DNA from: CALMEH01 sp964548225
Lineage (GTDB): Bacteria > Acidobacteriota > Blastocatellia > Pyrinomonadales > Pyrinomonadaceae
Assembly: GCA_964548225.1 (NCBI GenBank)
Contig: CAZJQP010000047.1
Location: forward strand, 1-38,056
DNA length: 38,056 bases
Reading direction: 5' to 3'
Shown here: positions 24,187 to 31,991 of the stretch, in pieces
Position numbering within the stretch: position 1 is the first letter of the stretch
Layout of the letters: the number at the start of each line of letters is the position of its first letter
Position numbers and translations under genes: made by a program
Notes under the pieces: model-generated
Database searches by the model: none
The model's input: the letters and a program-made list of their open reading frames with translations, nothing else
Told to the model about the DNA's origin: nothing

Positions 24187-25851
24187 TTAATCAACCAATT
24201 CGGGAATCGCCGGACGCGCTTTCGGTTGCGGAATTTCGACGCAATCGGGAACTTGCATCGGACTTTGCTCATCCAGATTCAAATACAAGCGTTTTTGAAG
24301 CATTTTTTCGGGAAAATGTGCCAATCTCATTAGCGGATATTTCATTTGTTTGCCGAAAAGCCGTCTGCCCATCATATAGTAATAAATCGGAATGCCCATA
24401 TTGAAACGGCGTTGAAACGTCGGATCGCTTCGATAAAAATCAATGTTGTAACGCCAACAAGTAAAGAAAAATTCCCATTGCAGTTCAGTTAATTTCGCAA
24501 GTTTTGCCGATTCTTTGGCTTCCATTCGCGTATCTTCGAGCGGCACGAAAAGCGTCGGAATGACAACCCATTTTGAATCCTTCAAAGCGTGTAGCAAATC
24601 GAGCGATTTTTTCGTGTCGTCTTCGGTTTCGCCCGGCAAACCGACGATGAACGTCGCAAACGGAAACCAATTATGTTTGTTCATCAAATCCATTCCTTTC
24701 AAGACGACATCGTGCCATTGTTCGGCTTTATACGGATACGCTTTGCCCTTCATAAATTGATTAAAAAGGCGCGTGCTTCCGGTTTCGAGTCCGACGAACA
24801 GACTGCAATATTTTTTATCAATTTGCGTCGAAGCCGGATGCGTGTGAATCGAGCAATCAACGGCGTAAGGCGAAAGTTCTTCCAACAGTTCGGGATTGCG
24901 GACAATCGGCGAAATCGTGCCATGCGTCAGCATTATGTTTTTCACGCCCGGAACTTCCGTGATTGATTTGAGCATTTTCTTCAAAGCCGGAACATTCGTA
25001 TCAAATTTCGGACCTTGCTCATAAAGGAAAATATCTTCAGTCGTAATAGTAATCGTTTCCGCGCCTTGCGCGACTTGTGTGCGGACGTTTTCCAAAATAT
25101 GTTCGAGCGGCAAACTGCGTCCGCGTCGCAACGCAATCGAGCAAAACTGACAACCGCGTCCGCAACCGCGTGTAATTTCAACCACGCCGAATGTCGAACG
25201 ATTTTTCGTCGTCGGAATATGCTCCATTTTCGGAGAACCGCCTTCGATTTTTCGCGGCAAACTTTCGCCACGCACGGCGCGTTCAAAAAGGTCTAAAACC
25301 AATTCTTCCGCTTCACCTTCAACAATGCAGTCAATTCCCCATTCGTCCTGCAAATTCTTTTTCTCAATCTGCCACGAACCCGGTCCGCCGACAATGATTT
25401 TCAGGTGGTCTTTGTGTTTTTTTATCGCTTCGTGAGTTATAAGCCGACGAAATTCAGCCGCGTTTATCGGCTCGGTCTTTTTGCCGTAAAAATGAACGTA
25501 AACGTCCGTTGCAAAAGTGATTCCGAGCGGATTGTGGGCGTGAACACCGACAACTTTCGTATCTTCGCCGACAAATAAATCCAATTGGTCGGGATGACAA
25601 ACAGCAATGTCTTCGGGCGCAAATTTTTCGTGCAAAATTGATTCGACGACGCGCAAACCGTTCGGCACGGCAACGGCTTGCCCGTCTTCACGGAGTTCGT
25701 TTTGCCAATTCACGTCAATCATATAAAACGGAAAACGTGAATAACGCGAAGGCAATGTGCCAAGCAACATCTGCCGCCAAGTGCTGTTTTGATATTCTGA
25801 AGATTCGGAAGTGCTTGCCGCCAAGACAATTTTCTTTCCTCGATTGCTCAT
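24187..25851 (-). CDS. Radical SAM protein with N-terminal B12-binding-like domain
   Basis: This 554-residue protein contains the radical SAM cluster motif CGRGCQFC (C-x3-C-x2-C) at about residue 235. The preceding segment (about residues 30-200) has the alpha/beta pattern of a cobalamin-binding domain, including VVGVHAHNPLG and IIVGGPGSWQIE. A TIM-barrel part follows (MLTHGTISPIVRNPELLEEL, SLFVGLETGSTRLF, FIVGLPGETEDD), as in B12-dependent radical SAM methyltransferases and related enzymes. The substrate cannot be told and no biosynthetic cluster surrounds it. The N-terminal domain lacks an obvious DxHxxG motif, so B12 may bind base-off or not at all. Confidence 0.82.
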   Translation of the reverse strand: MSNRGKKIVLAASTSESSEYQNSTWRQMLLGTLPSRYSRFPFYMIDVNWQNELREDGQAVAVPNGLRVVESILHEKFAPEDIAVCHPDQLDLFVGEDTKVVGVHAHNPLGITFATDVYVHFYGKKTEPINAAEFRRLITHEAIKKHKDHLKIIVGGPGSWQIEKKNLQDEWGIDCIVEGEAEELVLDLFERAVRGESLPRKIEGGSPKMEHIPTTKNRSTFGVVEITRGCGRGCQFCSIALRRGRSLPLEHILENVRTQVAQGAETITITTEDIFLYEQGPKFDTNVPALKKMLKSITEVPGVKNIMLTHGTISPIVRNPELLEELSPYAVDCSIHTHPASTQIDKKYCSLFVGLETGSTRLFNQFMKGKAYPYKAEQWHDVVLKGMDLMNKHNWFPFATFIVGLPGETEDDTKKSLDLLHALKDSKWVVIPTLFVPLEDTRMEAKESAKLAKLTELQWEFFFTCWRYNIDFYRSDPTFQRRFNMGIPIYYYMMGRRLFGKQMKYPLMRLAHFPEKMLQKRLYLNLDEQSPMQVPDCVEIPQPKARPAIPELVD

Positions 25852-25949
25852 AAATTACCCGATGTTTGTGAATTTTGCGATGTTGCTAAAATGCGTTTAA
25901 ATTGTGAATTTATTGTATTAGAAAACCTTTTGTAACACAAATTTCGACT

Positions 25950-28900
25950 TTAATTGAAAACTTTTCCGAGTGTTTCGTCAAACCATTCATTAATTATCGG
26001 CGCAAAAATTTCGGGTGGCGGAACATGTCCGCTTTCGACAATACGGATGTGTTTCGGTTCGCGGAAAAGCGAAAATATCGGTTCGGTTTCGGTTTTCAAC
26101 GGGTGCGCTTCGTCATAACGACCTTTTAAAAGCAGTTTCGGATGTATAATGTGCGGAGCAAAATTTACAATATTAGCCTCGGCAATCCAATTTGACCATA
26201 CCGGACGATAACCGAAACCAACAAATGCAACACTGCGATAACGCTTTTCAATTGCGGTCAAAATAAAACCTTGATTTGCGCCGCTGCTCAAACCGAGAAA
26301 TGCTAATTTGTTTGTGTTAATGTCGTTGCGCGTTTCCAAATAATCAATGCCGCGCCGCCAATCCGTAACACGGCTAACTATTTCTTTGCGATATTCAACA
26401 CTTGTGGCTTTTGGAAATTCATAATCTGCCGGACGCGGACGCTCGTTGTAACCTTTCAAAACAACCGCGAAAACGGCGCGTCCCGATTTGATGACCGGCG
26501 ACAACAAATCTTCAATCGAATGCGGCAAAGACGAAAAACCGAGTGGCACATCCGCCGCCGGAATCCAATGCACAACCTGAACGGGACGCGGCGCATTTTT
26601 TGGCAAATAGAGATATGCAATCGCCCGCTCACGGTCTGCGCCCGTAAAGGAAATTTTCTCCCGCGTCCACGAATCCGTTTCGATAGTTTCGATTATTTCG
26701 GCTTCCGTTGGTGTTTTGTCGTAGGCATAATGCACGAGATATTTTTTGAAATCCGTTTCGCTCGATGATTTATAAACCGGAATTTCAATCGGCGGCAAAT
26801 CTTCCGCGCCATTCATATTTTCCGAAAGGTTTTTGACCAGCCGAAACCCGACTTTGTTTGAAGCATAAGTAGGCGGAAAATCGGCGTAATAGCCAAACAA
26901 ATAAGGTTTTTCGCCCCACGCACCACCGCTCACCAAAACATTTCCGTTGCGTTTGTTTGAAAGCCATTCAGCCGCGTTTCCGGCTGTATTCAACGCCCCG
27001 TAAGGACTCGCGCCAAACTCGAAACTGTCAACCGCAACTGTCTGAGAGCCGCGAAAATTAGCCAAAAATTCAGTCGAATCGGCATCTCGGCTCAATCCCC
27101 ACGGCATCGTGTTGAAACCTTCGTCAAATTTGCCGTCGCGGGCGGCTTTTTCCCATTGAAAAATTGTCGGCAAATCTTTGCCGCGAAACTTTGCGTAAGC
27201 CGCTGCCTCAAACCAAGTGATGTCCGTAACAGGAAAATTCGCTTTGCCGGCTGGGAATTCTTGATTTGTCCACGAGCGCGGTGCCGACAATTCGGTGCGG
27301 TCTTTGAAACTTTTCATCGCTTCTTCAAACGAAATCTCTTTGCCGTCTTTCAGAAAGCGATTTTGCCAAAATTCTTTTCTCGAATATCCGCCCGATGTGA
27401 TAAATTCCTTGAAATCTGCATTTGAAACTTCAAATTTGTCAATAAAAAAATCGCCGAGCGGCACGGTTTTTTCGGTCGGGCGCGTGTAAGAAACGAGTTT
27501 GTATTCGCCAGCCGGAACAAAAACCATTCGGTCGGGAACTTTTTCGGCTTCAATTAATTTTGCCGAAATTTCAAGCGGCGGCATCCAAATCAAGTCGGTC
27601 GTGTAATCCGGCAATCTGCCTGAAATGCTTCGCACGAAAGGTGCAAAACCTTCTTTTTCAACGTAAAGCAAATATTGTCCGCGCGGAATTTCGAGTTTTT
27701 CAATCGGCGTTTCGCCCAAAAAAATGCGTTCGGGAAATTTTCCGTTTATATCTGCCTGAAACCTCCGCAGATAAACTTTTGCGCCCGAAACGTCCGATTT
27801 GACAGACAAATTATCTGAAATCAGAGGCATCAATTTCGTCAAATTTTCGTCCGCCGGCAGATATTTTTTTATTTGCAAAGCCAAATCGTAAGCCTCGAAA
27901 GTTTTATCGGCTTTTGCCAATTCTTCAACTTTTTTGATGTTTTCCCGCATCCAATTTATGTTGCGGTTTTTCACGAAAAACCAACTGCCAACTGCTAAAA
28001 CTGCCAAAACAAAACTTGCTAAGGCGATTTGTTTCCAACCGAATCCGTTTTTTTTCGGAGCAAATTTTTCAAAACTCAAATCGTGGCTTCGTAAATTTTC
28101 TTCAAAACTGATTTCATTCCGAAGTTCACGCAAATCGGCAAGTAAATCTTTTGCCGTTTTATATCTTTCGTCGGCATTTTTCCGCAAAGTTTTGTTAATA
28201 ATTTCGGCAAATGTCGGCGGAATGTCGGCAAACGTCGGCTCGAAAGACAAAATCGCCGCGAAAGTTTCCGCCAAATTCTCACGGAAAAACGGATTTTTCC
28301 CTGCCGTCATTTCATACAGACAAACGCCCAAACTCCAAATATCCGTTCGCCCATCCGTTTTTTGTCCACGCGCTTGTTCGGGGGACATATACGCGACAGT
28401 TCCCATCACTGCGCCGGATTCCGTTAGAAGATGAGATGAGATGAGATGATCAGGTGATGTTGTATTTTCCGGCTCTTTATCTCTTTCTCTTTTCTTCTTT
28501 TCTTCTTGTATTTTCGCTAGACCGAAATCTAAAATCGTAACTTGATTATTGTCCGAAACGATAATGTTTGCAGGTTTTATATCGCGGTGAATAACATTGT
28601 GGGCGTGTGCTGCGGCGAGTGCGTCAGCGATTTGAATGGCGATGTCGAGTGCAATTTGGAAGTTCAGTTTCCCGCGTTTTAAACGCGCCGAAAGCGTCTC
28701 GCCCATCGCATATTGCATCACGATAAATTCGCGGTTTTCGCTTTTGTCAATCTTATGAATCGCGCAAATATTCGGATGCGAAAGCGCGGCGACAGCTTGC
28801 GCTTCGCGGCGGAAACGTCTTCCTGCATTTGAATCGGCTTGGGTTTCGGGCGGCAAAAATTTTATCGCCACAGTGCGTTTCAGACCTAAATCTTTCGCCA

Positions 28901-29192
28901 AAAATACTTCGCCTTGCCCACCTGCGCCGAGCGGTTTGATGATTCGATAATCGCCAATTTTATCGCCCGATTTGAAGGAGATTTTGTCTTCCGCGATGAC
29001 ATCAGCGACTTGCCCGACAGCAGGTTTTTCCAAAAAGTCATCTTCAAAAGACTTGAGCAAAACCTCGACATCGCGCCGCAAATCTTGGTCATCAGCGCAA
29101 ACTTTCGCCAAAAACGCATCGCGCTCAGATGGCGAAACTTCCAACGCATCATTGAAAATCTGCTTTACTTTTTGCCAATTTTCGCGTTTCAC
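25950..29192 (-). CDS. Ser/Thr protein kinase fused to FGE-sulfatase-like and alpha/beta-hydrolase domains
   Basis: This protein of about 1080 residues has at least five parts. First is an N-terminal helical region (WQKVKQIFNDALEVSPSERD, about 5-60) shared with the kinase at 36035. Second is a Hanks-type kinase (about 80-360) with a GAGGQGEV glycine loop, VAIKFL lysine, HRDIKPANI, DFGLA and MSPEQARG. Third is a membrane helix (about 390-410). Fourth is a PEGA-like region (about 480-540) followed by a sulfatase-modifying-factor-type domain (about 555-770, FVPAGEYKL, FFIDKFEVSNADFKEF). Fifth is an alpha/beta-hydrolase (about 800-1080) with the nucleophile elbow GLSSG, RYDEAHP and ESGHVPP as a plausible Ser-Asp-His triad. 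The GTG start overlaps the sigma factor stop (GTGA), so the two are translationally coupled. Confidence 0.85.
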   Translation of the reverse strand: MKRENWQKVKQIFNDALEVSPSERDAFLAKVCADDQDLRRDVEVLLKSFEDDFLEKPAVGQVADVIAEDKISFKSGDKIGDYRIIKPLGAGGQGEVFLAKDLGLKRTVAIKFLPPETQADSNAGRRFRREAQAVAALSHPNICAIHKIDKSENREFIVMQYAMGETLSARLKRGKLNFQIALDIAIQIADALAAAHAHNVIHRDIKPANIIVSDNNQVTILDFGLAKIQEEKKKRERDKEPENTTSPDHLISSHLLTESGAVMGTVAYMSPEQARGQKTDGRTDIWSLGVCLYEMTAGKNPFFRENLAETFAAILSFEPTFADIPPTFAEIINKTLRKNADERYKTAKDLLADLRELRNEISFEENLRSHDLSFEKFAPKKNGFGWKQIALASFVLAVLAVGSWFFVKNRNINWMRENIKKVEELAKADKTFEAYDLALQIKKYLPADENLTKLMPLISDNLSVKSDVSGAKVYLRRFQADINGKFPERIFLGETPIEKLEIPRGQYLLYVEKEGFAPFVRSISGRLPDYTTDLIWMPPLEISAKLIEAEKVPDRMVFVPAGEYKLVSYTRPTEKTVPLGDFFIDKFEVSNADFKEFITSGGYSRKEFWQNRFLKDGKEISFEEAMKSFKDRTELSAPRSWTNQEFPAGKANFPVTDITWFEAAAYAKFRGKDLPTIFQWEKAARDGKFDEGFNTMPWGLSRDADSTEFLANFRGSQTVAVDSFEFGASPYGALNTAGNAAEWLSNKRNGNVLVSGGAWGEKPYLFGYYADFPPTYASNKVGFRLVKNLSENMNGAEDLPPIEIPVYKSSSETDFKKYLVHYAYDKTPTEAEIIETIETDSWTREKISFTGADRERAIAYLYLPKNAPRPVQVVHWIPAADVPLGFSSLPHSIEDLLSPVIKSGRAVFAVVLKGYNERPRPADYEFPKATSVEYRKEIVSRVTDWRRGIDYLETRNDINTNKLAFLGLSSGANQGFILTAIEKRYRSVAFVGFGYRPVWSNWIAEANIVNFAPHIIHPKLLLKGRYDEAHPLKTETEPIFSLFREPKHIRIVESGHVPPPEIFAPIINEWFDETLGKVFN

Positions 29193-29758
29193 TTGCTTAA
29201 TTCGTGGTGCAGCCAAGCCTTTGCCATATTCCAATCGCGTTTGACTGTGGCGGTTGAAATTTTCAAAACTTCCGCCGTTTCTGCAATGCTCAAACCGCTG
29301 AAATATCTTAATTCGACAATCCGCGCCTGTTGTTCGTCAATTTCCGCGAGTTCGTTTAAAACCTTGTCCAAAACAAGTAAATCTACCTCATTTTCTTCCG
29401 TTGCGGCGACATAAAATGCTTCTTCGAGGGGCAGATTTTCCTTGCTTCCGCCGCGTTTGGCGCGATTTTTTTCCCGTGCATAATCAACCAAAATGCGCCG
29501 CATCAGATTTGCCGCGATGCCGAAAAAATGCGCCCGATTTTGCCAAACAACGCGGTTTTGCTCGACTAATTTCAGATATGCTTCATTGACCAACGCCGTT
29601 GTTTGCAAAGTATGTTCGGCGCGTTCACGGCGGAGATAATGATGCGCTTGGCGGCGCAACTCGTCATAAACAAGCGGCACAATCGCATCAAGCGCGTCGC
29701 GTCTGCCGTCGCTCCACGCTTGCAAAAGTTGGGTTATGTCGTTTGAATCTTCCGCCAT
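29189..29758 (-). CDS. ECF-type RNA polymerase sigma factor (TIGR02999-like)
   Basis: This sigma-70-family factor of about 189 residues probably directs RNA polymerase to a small regulon. Region 2 is about residues 10-100 (LVYDELRRQAHHYLRRERAE, LVNEAYLKL, AHFFGIAANLMRRILVDYAR), and region 4 is about residues 125-185 (VELRYFSGLSIAETAEVLKI, STATVKRDWNMAKAWL). This form occurs mostly in Acidobacteria and Planctomycetes, often beside Ser/Thr kinases. Here the stop overlaps the kinase start, so kinase control of the factor is plausible. ATG 29758 gives MAEDSNDITQLL, close to relatives; ATG 29776 is the longer alternative. Confidence 0.9.
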   Translation of the reverse strand: MAEDSNDITQLLQAWSDGRRDALDAIVPLVYDELRRQAHHYLRRERAEHTLQTTALVNEAYLKLVEQNRVVWQNRAHFFGIAANLMRRILVDYAREKNRAKRGGSKENLPLEEAFYVAATEENEVDLLVLDKVLNELAEIDEQQARIVELRYFSGLSIAETAEVLKISTATVKRDWNMAKAWLHHELSK

Positions 29759-29844
29759 AAAAATTGCTTTTCGCATTGAAATTACGCCGATAAAACCGAG
29801 AAGTCAAATTTTTTTCGTTTTTTTTGAGCCAATTTTTCACAAAT

Positions 29845-29866
29845 TGTCGCGTTTTTATAAATGAGC
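29845..29866 (+). promoter_or_regulatory. TGTCGC promoter-like element, divergent copy
   Basis: TGTCGCGTTTTTATAAATGA lies 86 nt upstream of the secreted-protein gene at 29931. It resembles the stronger elements at 31938 and 35286 in the TGTCGC core and the following T/A-rich tail. As the weakest of the three it is only a candidate ECF-sigma target site. Confidence 0.35.
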
Positions 29867-29930
29867 CGCCAAAACGAAAACGGCTCAGGCAAAAATAACA
29901 TAAATTATTTGAAAATAAAGGAGCAAAAAA

Positions 29931-30521
29931 ATGAAATTTAAATTAGTAGCATTATTGGTCATCGGATTAGGATTGAGCATTGGCGCAAACGCGCAGAAAC
30001 TTTTCAAAGGCGTGGATTGGGTAAAAACGGTCGAAGCCGCGAAAAACGGAAATGTTAATGTTGACAAAGAATCTCTGGCACGAGTCGAAGCGGCTTACGC
30101 GGAAGAAGAATCAACGGAAAAAGACAATTCGCTCTGCTTCGGCAGAATCACCGGAACTTGGTATATGACCGTTCCGGGGGCGACTCCGGCGGAAACTTTC
30201 TACGCTTATCAAACTTTCGGTTCGGACGGAACTTTTGTCGAAAATTCGAGCCTTCTCGTAATTTTAACGGAAGGTCCGGCACACGGCGTTTGGGCTTCGC
30301 GGCATTGCGGCGCGGTTTATACTTTTGAATTGTTTGCCTTCGACCCCGAAGAAGGTGTGCAAGTCGGGCGCGTTCGCGTTCGCAATTCGGCGAGATTTAA
30401 CGGAACAAATAATTTGAGAATTGACTCGGCAGTTGATTTTATCGAACTTGACGGCACGGTTATTCCAAATATTGCCGGCGGACCTTACACGGGCGAAAGA
30501 GTTCAACTTCGCGGTTTGTAA
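29931..30521 (+). CDS. Secreted protein of unknown function
   Basis: This 196-residue protein has a signal peptide (MKFKLVALLVIGLGLSIGANAQ, cleavage after AQ likely) and a mature beta-rich domain. That domain carries the segments CFGRITGTWYMTVPGATPAE, TFGSDGTFVENSSLLVIL, VWASRHCGAVYTFELFAF and a repeated strand pattern ending GERVQLRGL. The pattern suggests a lipocalin-like or calycin-type barrel, but the family is not named with confidence. AAAGGAGCAAAAAA before the ATG is a good ribosome site. It is divergent from the sigma factor gene, and a terminator-like hairpin follows. Confidence 0.65.
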   Translation: MKFKLVALLVIGLGLSIGANAQKLFKGVDWVKTVEAAKNGNVNVDKESLARVEAAYAEEESTEKDNSLCFGRITGTWYMTVPGATPAETFYAYQTFGSDGTFVENSSLLVILTEGPAHGVWASRHCGAVYTFELFAFDPEEGVQVGRVRVRNSARFNGTNNLRIDSAVDFIELDGTVIPNIAGGPYTGERVQLRGL

Positions 30522-30525
30522 AAAG

Positions 30526-30593
30526 AATGCGGAAATTCGCACGAAATCAGGATGAATTGTTTGTCATCCTGATTTCGTGCGAATTTCCGCATT
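30526..30593. terminator. Perfect 30-bp hairpin between convergent genes
   Basis: Arms 30526-30555 and 30564-30593 are exact complements (outer end AATGCGGAAATTCGCAC) with an 8-nt loop. It sits directly after the secreted-protein stop and just before the end of the convergent DUF1569 gene. T residues follow on the plus strand. The unusual length could also mark a short mobile inverted repeat. Confidence 0.75.
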
Positions 30594-30594
30594 T

Positions 30595-31050
30595 TCAAAC
30601 GCCGAATTGTTTCAAATGATGGTCGAGATGTTTTCCTGCTAAAACTGCCCATTCTTTTTTGTCTAACGCGCCGAATTTGAAATGCGGCGACCAATTAAAA
30701 TCTTCGGGCGTGGCAACAAATTTTTCAATAAAATCGAGCAAAGATTTTTTATCGGCTTCAAAATCCGTCGGTGGCGTGCCGTCTTTCATTTGGTCAACAC
30801 GCGACGAAGTCGGAACATTTTTCGGAATCGGCATCACATTCAAAACCAGAAACTTGAGCAAAGTCCGCGTCATAAAATTGCTCTCGTCTTTCATCTCCCC
30901 CAATTCGCCCAACGATGCACGCAATTGGTCGGTAACGTGGCAAAGCATCTGATTGACATTCATTTTGCCCCAAGCCGCTTGATTTTCAGGCGTTAGCCGA
31001 TTGATTCGGGAAACAATTTCCTCACGTTTTTTTTCATTAAATAAACTCAT
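30595..31050 (-). CDS. DUF1569 / DinB-like protein
   Basis: The 151-residue protein belongs to the DUF1569 group of the DinB four-helix superfamily, many of whose members bind a metal through His residues. The first helix ends AAWGKMNVNQMLCHVTDQLR and the last carries AGKHLDHHLKQFG, giving His at the expected sites. Substrate and partner are unknown; thiol-dependent transfer reactions are typical of the fold. The ATG at 31050 overlaps the stop of the next upstream gene (ATGA), so ATG 31050 is preferred over 31059. Confidence 0.8.
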   Translation of the reverse strand: MSLFNEKKREEIVSRINRLTPENQAAWGKMNVNQMLCHVTDQLRASLGELGEMKDESNFMTRTLLKFLVLNVMPIPKNVPTSSRVDQMKDGTPPTDFEADKKSLLDFIEKFVATPEDFNWSPHFKFGALDKKEWAVLAGKHLDHHLKQFGV

Positions 31051-31340
31051 TTTTTCCAACCTCGCAGTTCATAATATTTGTCTTTCGGCTCGCCCGTCCA
31101 ACCGTTAATGCCTTGTTTCGGAAGCCACCAAACGTGAATTATCAAAGGTGGAATTGCCGCGATAATTAAAGCAATCCAAAACCAAAAGATACCGAAAAAA
31201 TATGAAATTGTCGGGAAAATTGCAATCGTCAAAGTTGCTTTCATCAACTTTCGCCAACGCGGAGTTTTTTCCTCGAAATGTCCGAAGATGATATGCCCGA
31301 GAAGCAAAAATATAGCAATGATGGCAATTTCAAACCACAT
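31047..31340 (-). CDS. Small membrane protein of unknown function
   Basis: This 97-residue protein has two to three membrane helices: about 2-20 (FEIAIIAIFLLLGHIIFGHF) and a paired hydrophobic region about 34-65. The C-terminal tail is polar and Trp-rich and ends LRGWKK. It overlaps the DUF1569 gene by 4 nt (ATGA) and begins 2 nt after the stop of the second ECF sigma factor. The three minus-strand genes therefore look like one operon, which suggests a sigma-factor-linked membrane protein, although no anti-sigma motif is visible. Confidence 0.55.
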   Translation of the reverse strand: MWFEIAIIAIFLLLGHIIFGHFEEKTPRWRKLMKATLTIAIFPTISYFFGIFWFWIALIIAAIPPLIIHVWWLPKQGINGWTGEPKDKYYELRGWKK

Positions 31341-31342
31341 AT

Positions 31343-31912
31343 TTATTTCTCAATCTCTTGTTTGAGCCAAGCCTTTGCCAAATTCCAATCAAGTCGCACG
31401 GTGGCGTTTGAAACCTTCAAAATTTCCGCAGTTTCGTCAATCGAAAGACCGCTGAAATATCTTAATTCAACGACCTTTGCCTGTCGTTTATCGAGTTTTG
31501 CCAAACGACTCAAGGCTTCATCGAGCGCAATTAAATCAACACTTTTTTCATTGGAATGAATTTGAAAAGCCTCATCGAGCGGAAGATTTTCAGCAATTCC
31601 GCCGCGTTTCTCACGATGGCGTTCACGGGCATAATCAACCAAAATTCGCCGCATTGCCGTAGATGCAATCGCAAAAAAATGATTACGGTTTTGCCATTCG
31701 ATTTGGTCTAATCCGCATAGTTTCAAATATGCTTCGTGAATCAGCGCGGTTGTTTGCAAAGTGTGATTGGCGCGTTCCTTTCGCAAATAACGCGAAGCCT
31801 GTCGGCGCAGTTCTTCATAAACAAGCGGCATCAATTCATCTAAAACCGCTTGATTTCCGTTGCCCCATTCTTTTAATAACTGCGTAATTTGCACGAAAAA
31901 ATCATAGCACAA
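31343..31912 (-). CDS. Second ECF-type sigma factor (TIGR02999-like)
   Basis: This factor of about 189 residues is closely similar to the one at 29189-29758. Shared blocks are MPLVYEELRRQASRYLRKER, LQTTALIHEAYLKL, RRILVDYARERHREKRGG and VELRYFSGLSIDETAEILKV. Both sigma-2 and sigma-4 regions are complete. The nearby pair may be duplicates. The start is ambiguous: TTG 31912, or GTG 31894 giving an opening at QITQLL. No good ribosome site decides it. The factor is divergent from the delta-60 gene, which carries a copy of the TGTCGC element, so it may control that gene. Confidence 0.88.
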   Translation of the reverse strand: MCYDFFVQITQLLKEWGNGNQAVLDELMPLVYEELRRQASRYLRKERANHTLQTTALIHEAYLKLCGLDQIEWQNRNHFFAIASTAMRRILVDYARERHREKRGGIAENLPLDEAFQIHSNEKSVDLIALDEALSRLAKLDKRQAKVVELRYFSGLSIDETAEILKVSNATVRLDWNLAKAWLKQEIEK

Positions 31913-31937
31913 AAAAAAAATTTAGCGTTTTCAACGG

Positions 31938-31959
31938 AAAATGTCGCTTTAATTATTGA
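31938..31959 (+). promoter_or_regulatory. ATGTCGCTTTAAT promoter-like element before the delta-60 gene
   Basis: The 22-nt block is identical at 21 of 22 positions to that at 35286-35307. Its TGTCGC begins 50 nt before ATG 31992. Its position upstream of a secreted-protein gene and next to an ECF sigma gene suggests the target site of one of the local sigma factors. A -10 or -35 role cannot be assigned from sequence alone. Confidence 0.5.
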
Positions 31960-31991
31960 AAGATTTTTTTTAAGAGAAGAGAAGCTAAAAA

